Shown here in pieces: positions 6,594-10,338 of a stretch of 10,338 bases of DNA. The notes beneath the pieces were generated by a model. It was not told the DNA's origin and made no database searches. It saw nothing but the letters and a program-made list of their open reading frames with translations. Each line of letters starts with the position of its first letter. Within the stretch, counting starts at the first letter, position 1. This DNA is from Candidatus Zipacnadia bacterium. Lineage in GTDB: Bacteria; Armatimonadota; Zipacnadia; Zipacnadales; Zipacnadaceae. Location of the stretch: positions 1-10,338 of the forward strand of contig JALGTD010000050.1 in the NCBI GenBank assembly GCA_029821515.1, in the 5' to 3' direction. The position numbers were made by a program, and so were the translations under genes.

Positions 6594-7298
6594 TCAGCCG
6601 GCGGTGCAGCGTTCGTACAGCGATACTACGAGATCTGGTACTCCGGTTTTAGTAGTGGCAATCTGCCGCAATGGGAGGTGCGGCTGGCGGAAACCCTGGT
6701 CGCTGGGCTGATGCCAGGCCACTATGTGGCCAGTTGGGTTTAATAGAGAGTATGCTAGCCGCAAAGCGTTCTCCGCCGCTGCCAGCGCACGAAAACAGAC
6801 TATATCGTAGCGCGCGGGGGCACAGTTCGCTATCTGCGCGGCATCTCGCGGAAGGACATTGGCGTTGTCAATATCGAGATGTCGGACTGTTAATTCCAGG
6901 AAAGTAGCAATCTTGGTGCGGCGCTCGATCAAGTCCACTCGCCAATCAGGTTGTAGTATGGCCAGAGTCAGGCCCAGTGCTCCGGCTCCAGCTCCTAAAT
7001 CTGCCATCTGCTTGATATTGCCAGGATCAATTAGGCTAGATAAGACCAGGGCCGGAGCCATGGCACGAGACAGCACAGTGGCTGCCTCGGAGTACTTAGA
7101 AACGCCCAGAGCCGGTGCTCGCTCAGCCAGCCAGCGGCTTAATCTGGCAATATTCTGCTGCTGGCTGGACGAAAGAGGCCACCCTTGACTGGCAGCATAC
7201 TCGGCAAATTGTTTGGCACTGCTAATAGTAAATGGTTTCACGTGAAACAGCTCTCCCGGCTGTCGATTTGCCTTAGTGTGACGTTTCACATGAAACAT
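6594..7298 (-). CDS. rsmG: 16S rRNA (guanine-527-N7) methyltransferase RsmG, divergent
   Basis: SAM-dependent methyltransferase that modifies G527 of 16S rRNA; its loss gives low-level streptomycin resistance in known species. The 234 residues hold the SAM-binding glycine loop ADLGAGAGALGLTLAI (99-114), VDLIERRTKIATFLE (121-135) and the FRALA element (169-173). The usual N-terminal signatures (WN..NLTA and RH..DS) are not recognisable, and the late KG motif is replaced by WHQP, so the protein is divergent. The position next to parAB supports the call. The ATG at 7298 has only a weak ribosome site. A GTG in the second parS-like site (11 nt after GGGAG) is an alternative start giving about 215 residues. 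The first codons contain both parS-like sites, read as FHVK each time. Confidence 0.85.
   Translation of the reverse strand: MFHVKRHTKANRQPGELFHVKPFTISSAKQFAEYAASQGWPLSSSQQQNIARLSRWLAERAPALGVSKYSEAATVLSRAMAPALVLSSLIDPGNIKQMADLGAGAGALGLTLAILQPDWRVDLIERRTKIATFLELTVRHLDIDNANVLPRDAAQIANCAPARYDIVCFRALAAAENALRLAYSLLNPTGHIVAWHQPSDQGFRQPHLPLRQIATTKTGVPDLVVSLYERCTAG
7234..7249. promoter_or_regulatory. parS site (ParB-binding)
   Basis: The 14-bp core GTTTCACGTGAAAC (7235-7248) is a perfect palindrome matching the bacterial parS consensus. Of the 16-mer TGTTTCACGTGAAACA only the first base differs. It lies inside rsmG, translated as FHVK, and beside parAB, as in many bacteria. This should be a ParB loading site. 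Confidence 0.92.
7282..7297. promoter_or_regulatory. second, imperfect parS-like site
   Basis: GTTTCACATGAAAC (7283-7296) differs from the parS core by one central base (CACATG instead of CACGTG). It is centred 48 bp from the perfect site and overlaps rsmG codons 2-5 (FHVK), beginning right after the start codon. It also lies 25-40 bp downstream of the predicted transcription start, so ParB bound here could affect expression of its own operon. Weaker binding is expected. Confidence 0.65.
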
Positions 7299-7327
7299 TT
7301 CAGGCCCAACTATGTCTGATTGACACT

Positions 7328-7356
7328 ATCATAGCACAAATCACTCATAAATGCAA
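7328..7356 (-). promoter_or_regulatory. promoter of the rsmG-parA-parB operon
   Basis: Leftward TTGCAT (7356-7351), a 17-nt spacer ending in TGC, and TATGAT (7333-7328) form an extended -10 promoter. Transcription would begin near 7321, about 23 nt before the rsmG ATG. No other promoter of this quality was seen before parA or parB, consistent with one operon. Confidence 0.7.
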
Positions 7357-7425
7357 GGCCCAGGCAGATAATTTTTGGGAAAAGGGAGATAAGTACAATA
7401 AACAGGTCTTATACTTACATAACCT

Positions 7426-7454
7426 TTGACAGAACTGCCCAGGCTTGCTAAATA
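7426..7454 (+). promoter_or_regulatory. promoter of the DUF4432 gene
   Basis: A perfect TTGACA (7426-7431), a 17-nt spacer ending in TGC, and TAAATA (7449-7454) form a promoter with an extended -10. Transcription from about 7461 gives a leader of about 150 nt before the ATG at 7613. Confidence 0.6.
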
Positions 7455-7525
7455 GCTGGATATTTGAGCAGCACTGGTAATACAGGGGCATATAGTGACG
7501 GCCGCAGTATTGGGGAGGAGAATCA

Positions 7526-7546
7526 TTGTCTACCAGGAATAACTGA
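7526..7546 (+). other. possible six-codon leader peptide
   Basis: GGAGGAG (7514-7520) is followed after 5 nt by TTG and a six-codon frame (MSTRNN) ending in TGA. The stop codon opens the stem of the 7544-7568 hairpin. It lies in the predicted leader of the DUF4432 gene. It may be a translated leader or a chance ribosome-site match. Confidence 0.2.
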
Positions 7547-7612
7547 TTTGCTGCTTGAATCCAAATCAATGGTGTTGTGGAAGAATAGAATATCATAAAC
7601 GGAGGTGCAAAG

Positions 7613-8713
7613 ATGCCAAGACTTTTCGGGCGTGACTATTCGCGGGATGAACTGTTGCAGAAGGTGGGGAGCGTGGATCAACTTGGCGGAGTACGCCAGG
7701 TCGTCCTTGTCGAGGGCAAAGCAGCAGGGAGCCGCGCAGTCGAGTTCCGGACCGGAACGGGCCTGCGTTTTACAGCGCTGGCCGAGCGGGCGCTGGATAT
7801 CTGCTGGGCGGACTATCGCGGTGCTTCGTTGTGCTGGCAGTCACCGTGTGGGGTTGTTCATCCGTCCTATTTTGAGCCAGAAGGTTTAGGGTGGCTGCGC
7901 AGCTTTGCTGGAGGACTCTTAGTTACCTGTGGCATGACGTGGTTTGGCGCGCCGCACGAAGACCCTGAAGGTGGGGTAGAGGCACACAGCGGCCTGGGTC
8001 TGCATGGTAGAGTCGCCCATATTCCGGCTGAGAATTTATATGTGGACGCGGCCTGGGAAGATGATGAATATATAATGTGGGCACAGGGGAAAATGCGGGA
8101 AGCAATGGTGTTTGGCCCCAATCTGGTGCTCGAACGCAAAGTGTCAACTCGCCTTGGGGAAAATCGAATCTGGATTGATGATAGTGTCAGAAATGAGGCC
8201 TTCGTTGAGCAGGAGCATATGTTGATGTATCACTGCAATCTGGGCTTCCCGGTGCTGGACGAAAAGGGGGAGTATCTGTTTGCTTCTGATGAAGTAATCC
8301 CGCGTACGGAGCTGGCTGGGGAATATGTAGACGAATCGAACCGGTTTGCTGCCCCTGATCCTCAGCAGGAGGAGCTGGTTTACTATCATCGCCTGCGTGG
8401 GCAGTCCGATGGTACCACTTATGTGGCTTTTGTAAATCGTGGGTTCAATGGCGGCGAGGGACTGGGCGTATACTTTAAGTTCAATCTCCAGCAGATGCCG
8501 TGGCTGTGCCAGTGGAAAATGCCGGGGGCTCAGACGTATGTAACGGGGATAGAGCCGGCCACTGGCCAGGGCGACGGCCGGCCCGGGGAGCGGGAAAGTG
8601 GGCGGATGATAACCATCGGACCGCAGCAGTCGCGGAGCTATAATTTGGAAATTGGAGTCCTGGCTGGCGAGCGGGAAATAGGCGAGATGGAGGACCTAAT
8701 AGCCAGCTTGTGA
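7613..8713 (+). CDS. DUF4432 family protein (aldose 1-epimerase / galactose mutarotase-like)
   Basis: A 366-residue soluble protein of the mutarotase-like beta-sandwich superfamily. Family members are annotated as aldose-1-epimerase-like, but their substrates are mostly unproven. Signatures: RALDICWADYRGASLCW (59-75), GWLRSFAGGLLVTCG (93-107), LHGRVAHIPAE (130-140), YHCNLGFPVLDE (206-217) and TGIEPATG (311-318). The conserved His131, His207 and Glu314 lie in motifs typical of the family and could be the sugar-binding and catalytic positions; this is by analogy. The ATG has GGAGG 7 nt upstream. There is no signal peptide. The gene has its own promoter, with only a partition operon and S5 beside it. 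The GH127-like gene at the right edge suggests a local interest in sugar metabolism. No clear terminator follows. Confidence 0.88.
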   Translation: MPRLFGRDYSRDELLQKVGSVDQLGGVRQVVLVEGKAAGSRAVEFRTGTGLRFTALAERALDICWADYRGASLCWQSPCGVVHPSYFEPEGLGWLRSFAGGLLVTCGMTWFGAPHEDPEGGVEAHSGLGLHGRVAHIPAENLYVDAAWEDDEYIMWAQGKMREAMVFGPNLVLERKVSTRLGENRIWIDDSVRNEAFVEQEHMLMYHCNLGFPVLDEKGEYLFASDEVIPRTELAGEYVDESNRFAAPDPQQEELVYYHRLRGQSDGTTYVAFVNRGFNGGEGLGVYFKFNLQQMPWLCQWKMPGAQTYVTGIEPATGQGDGRPGERESGRMITIGPQQSRSYNLEIGVLAGEREIGEMEDLIASL

Positions 8714-8929
8714 GATGTCGACTGACTGGGATCGGAAAATGAGTGGGTTCCCGTGAGGGGACGATATAGAACATACGTACGATACCTGAGGCTCATTATA
8801 TTGTATCGTCGTGTGTCAATGAGTGCTCTGCTAAAGGCATTAGTTTTCGCCATATACATCCATGGGTAAAGAATGATGGTTTGGGGGACAGGCACACTGT
8901 TATTGGAAAGGGCTAAGGAAGACGGGCGG
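8714..8929 (+). other. intergenic region before the S5 unit
   Basis: No gene, tRNA or strong terminator was recognised. The stretch has short inverted repeats, such as ACGATAC near 8780 pairing with GTATCGT near 8805, and a GAACATACGTAC sequence (8769-8780) that only half matches a LexA box. A leftward frame here lacks a ribosome site. Confidence 0.5.
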
Positions 8930-8958
8930 TTGACAGGCAGGTGCTGATATGGTAGAAT
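8930..8958 (+). promoter_or_regulatory. strong promoter of the S5 gene
   Basis: A perfect TTGACA (8930-8935), a 17-nt spacer and TAGAAT (8953-8958) with an upstream TG (extended -10). This is the best promoter match in the window and suits a highly expressed ribosomal protein gene. The predicted transcription start is about 8965. Confidence 0.8.
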
Positions 8959-8964
8959 TACACT

Positions 8965-8983
8965 GCCTCCCGCAGTGGGAGGC
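8965..8983 (+). promoter_or_regulatory. hairpin at the predicted 5' end of the S5 mRNA
   Basis: GCCTCCC (8965-8971) pairs perfectly with GGGAGGC (8977-8983) across a 5-nt loop. With transcription starting near 8965 this stem would sit at the very 5' end of the mRNA, where such hairpins are known to slow decay. The CCTCC in its left arm could instead pair with the ribosome site GGAGG (8995-8999), so a translational switch is also conceivable. Both roles are inferred. Confidence 0.55.
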
Positions 8984-9009
8984 TATCTTATTGAGGAGGT
9001 CAGATTTTA

Positions 9010-9876
9010 TTGGCTACAGCATCGGAACGAGAGAAGTTAGAGGCTGAAGAACTGGAAGACCGCGTGATTCGCATTGATAGAACGCGTAAGACTGTAAAAG
9101 GTGGTCGCCTGTCCAGTGCACGGGTGGTGGTTGCTGTTGGCGACAACCGGGGACGAGTTGGCCTGGGCATTGGCAAGGCCCGCAATGTGCCGGAAGCGAT
9201 TGCCAAGGGCATCCGTGCGGCCAAGAAGGATATGTTCCGCATTCCGCTGGACGGATATACTATTCCGCACGTGGTGCAGGCCAAGGTTGGTGGTGCAGTT
9301 ATTCTGCTGAGGCCGGCCTCACGAGGTACCGGGATAATTGCTGGCGGGGCGGTCCGCCAGTTGATTGAGATTAGTGGTATTCGTGATGTGCTGACCAAGT
9401 CGCTGGGCAGCGGAAATGTTATGAACCGGGCGAAGGCCTGTTTCAAGGCGCTCTGTGAGTTACGGGATCCGCAGCAAGTTGCCCAGCGCCGTGGTATCAC
9501 TGTGGAGGAGATGATAGGCCGGGACATTGTCGATCCCTATGCTTTGGCGGAGGAGACGGAAGAGATTGAGAAAGAAGCCGAGGCGGTAGAGGTCGAGCAA
9601 GAAGCAGAAGAAGCCGGTCAGGCAGAGGAAGAAGAAGCAACTGAGGAGGTAGTTACTACGGCTGTCGAGGCCCAACCTGAGCCAGAGGCCAAGGATGCAG
9701 AAGAAGTCGGAGAGGCTGAAGCAGAAGAAGAGGTGCCTACGGAAGGTGGCGAAGAGGTAGAAACTGAGGCTCAAGAGGAGACAGAGAGCCAGCCCGAGGA
9801 AGAGGCAGAAGTTGCGGCCGAAGAAGAGATGGAGCCGACAGACGAAGCTGAAGAAGCATCAGAGGACGAAGAATAG
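9010..9876 (+). CDS. rpsE: 30S ribosomal protein S5 with a long acidic C-terminal tail
   Basis: Small-subunit protein near the mRNA entry/decoding region, involved in translational accuracy. The 288 residues begin at a TTG (9010) 10 nt after GGAGG; no better start exists. The S5 N-terminal double-stranded-RNA-binding-like domain covers about 14-80 (VIRIDRTRKTVKGGR, VGDNRGRVGLGIGKA, VPEAIAKGI). The C-terminal S5 domain covers about 85-165 (TIPHVVQAKVGG, LLRPASRGTGIIAGG, DVLTKSLGS). Usual S5 proteins are about 165-170 residues long. Here about 110 extra residues follow, nearly half glutamate, with alanine, valine, threonine, proline and only about two lysines. The gene stands alone with its own promoter and terminator, not in the usual spc operon between L18 and L30. 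It may be a relocated single copy or a second copy. The S5 core looks functional. Confidence 0.95.
   Translation: MATASEREKLEAEELEDRVIRIDRTRKTVKGGRLSSARVVVAVGDNRGRVGLGIGKARNVPEAIAKGIRAAKKDMFRIPLDGYTIPHVVQAKVGGAVILLRPASRGTGIIAGGAVRQLIEISGIRDVLTKSLGSGNVMNRAKACFKALCELRDPQQVAQRRGITVEEMIGRDIVDPYALAEETEEIEKEAEAVEVEQEAEEAGQAEEEEATEEVVTTAVEAQPEPEAKDAEEVGEAEAEEEVPTEGGEEVETEAQEETESQPEEEAEVAAEEEMEPTDEAEEASEDEE
9550..9874 (+). repeat. low-complexity Glu/Ala-coding tract in the S5 gene
   Basis: About 325 bp dominated by GAA, GAG and GCA/GCC codons, encoding the acidic tail of S5. There is no exact tandem unit; it is an irregular E/A-rich tract that stays in frame to the stop. Such tracts can expand or shrink and can be misassembled. 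Confidence 0.75.
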
Positions 9877-9922
9877 ACCGACTGCGAGAATCCGCCGGTG
9901 CGTGCAAAAACGAGCAACTGAC

Positions 9923-9957
9923 AAAGCCCGCTTGCGATTAAGACAAGCGGGCTTTTT
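9923..9957 (+). terminator. intrinsic terminator of the S5 gene
   Basis: AAAGCCCGCTTG (9923-9934) and CAAGCGGGCTTT (9944-9955) form a perfect 12-bp stem with a 9-nt loop and end in a run of five T. It lies about 47 nt after the S5 stop and closes the unit. In the leftward direction the T-run is only three bases, so it would be a weak terminator for the gene at the right edge. Confidence 0.93.
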
Positions 9958-10013
9958 GTGTGGTGTGGACTGCACGGCGCCGAACTGGCGGCCGGCAGTT
10001 GGCTGGTGTGAGC

Positions 10014-10338
10014 CTACGGCTCGATGTCGAAGTACACCCCATAGCGCTCAGCGACCACCCGGTACAGCGGCATGAACACCATGTTCTGGTCCGGGGCAGT
10101 GGTCAGGAACATCATCGTCTGGTGGGGCACCGGTGCCAGCCATTGGCTCGGGTCAGCCGGGTCGCCCTTGATCTTGATATCCTCGTGCGTGATATCCAAA
10201 GGGTACTCGCCGTAGGTCAGTCCAGCCATGACGTGCGGCCCGTACATCACGGCGATGCAGTTAGGGTCATCGTTGATTGGCTGGGAGTACAGGCTCATGG
10301 GTAGTCTCAGGTCCACGACGTCGCCATCCCGCCAGGTG
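10014..10338 (-). CDS. C-terminal part of a GH127/DUF1680-like glycosidase (beta-L-arabinofuranosidase family), partial
   Basis: A leftward frame open from the right edge to the stop at 10014 gives about 108 residues. The visible part starts TWRDGDVVDLRLPMSLY, contains NCIAVMYGPHVMAGL, and ends PLYRVVAERYGVYFDIEP. This matches the pattern of the C-terminal beta-sandwich of DUF1680/GH127 proteins (W-x-x-GD-x-V-x-L-x-LPM, GP-x-V-x-A, PLYR-x-x-x-x-RY-x-VY). Known members release arabinofuranose from plant-type glycans. The catalytic (alpha/alpha)6 barrel with its Cys and Glu residues lies outside the window, so activity cannot be judged. The GTG at 10316 is internal, not the start. It converges on the S5 gene. 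Confidence 0.8.
   Translation of the reverse strand, partial: TWRDGDVVDLRLPMSLYSQPINDDPNCIAVMYGPHVMAGLTYGEYPLDITHEDIKIKGDPADPSQWLAPVPHQTMMFLTTAPDQNMVFMPLYRVVAERYGVYFDIEP

Larger units (their letters stand above)
7299..7612. other. divergent intergenic region between rsmG and the DUF4432 gene
   Basis: About 310 bp, AT-richer than its surroundings, holding one promoter in each direction (listed separately), a tiny ribosome-site-preceded frame (7526-7546) and a hairpin TGATTTG/CAAATCA (7544-7550 with 7562-7568, 11-nt loop). Leftward open frames of 61 and 83 codons lie here without ribosome sites and are not called. No RNA gene was recognised. Confidence 0.6.

Noticed and set aside
4598..7562. 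Exact 14-base repeat TTGCTGCTTGAATC present in both AT-rich intergenic regions (near 4599 and 7548)
   Set aside because: One such chance pair is not very unlikely in 10 kb, the flanks are not similar, and only two copies exist, so it is not called a repeat element.
7299..7612. Riboswitch in the DUF4432 leader
   Set aside because: Only one short hairpin without a T-run or a recognisable aptamer core; not enough to support a class.
8769..8780. GAACATACGTAC as a second LexA box before the S5 unit
   Set aside because: The right half (GTAC) does not match GTTC and the site is about 160 bp from the S5 promoter.
1..10338. CRISPR arrays, tRNA or rRNA genes, insertion sequences, prophage or attachment sites
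   Set aside because: No regularly spaced repeats, no tRNA arms or rRNA motifs, and no transposase or integrase signatures were seen on either strand.

Overview
The window is bacterial chromosomal DNA. Genes are densely packed, Shine-Dalgarno sites are strong, starts are ATG, GTG or TTG, and sigma70-type promoters are visible. The trio rsmG-parA-parB with parS-like sites is a classic chromosome-partitioning locus, often found near a replication origin. I cannot name the phylum with confidence. The carbohydrate genes (a DUF4432 aldose-epimerase-like protein and the C-terminus of a GH127/DUF1680 protein) suggest a sugar- or polysaccharide-using heterotroph. An Armatimonadota- or Chloroflexota-like source is only a guess.

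Layout. Positions 1-3842 are transcribed leftward: dinB (DNA polymerase IV), a hisC-type aminotransferase, a small membrane-protein ORF, aroF (DAHP synthase), and the possible start of another gene at the left edge. The aminotransferase is broken: its PLP-lysine segment is missing and the reading frame changes at the same point. The small membrane ORF also looks frameshifted. A divergent promoter region at about 3890-3975 separates dinB from a rightward orphan gene (4007-4537) of unknown function. A gene-poor convergent stretch (4538-4888) holds one LexA-box-like palindrome.

Positions 4889-7298 carry the leftward rsmG-parA-parB operon. A good promoter lies at 7328-7356, and two parS-like sites sit inside the first codons of rsmG. 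ParA (ATPase) and ParB (CTPase/DNA clamp) would act on those sites to segregate the chromosome. RsmG methylates 16S rRNA and is a customary neighbour.

Positions 7426-8713 hold a rightward DUF4432 gene with its own promoter and a leader of about 150 nt. Positions 8930-9957 form a self-contained transcription unit for ribosomal protein S5: a near-consensus extended -10 promoter, a hairpin at the predicted 5' end of the mRNA, a TTG start, a C-terminal tail of about 110 residues that is nearly half glutamate, and a strong intrinsic terminator. The right edge carries the leftward C-terminal part of a GH127-like glycosidase.

The items most worth a second look are the S5 gene standing alone with its acidic tail, the aminotransferase that has lost exactly its catalytic lysine region, and the parS sites encoded as FHVK within rsmG. 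I did not find a convincing new multi-gene system.
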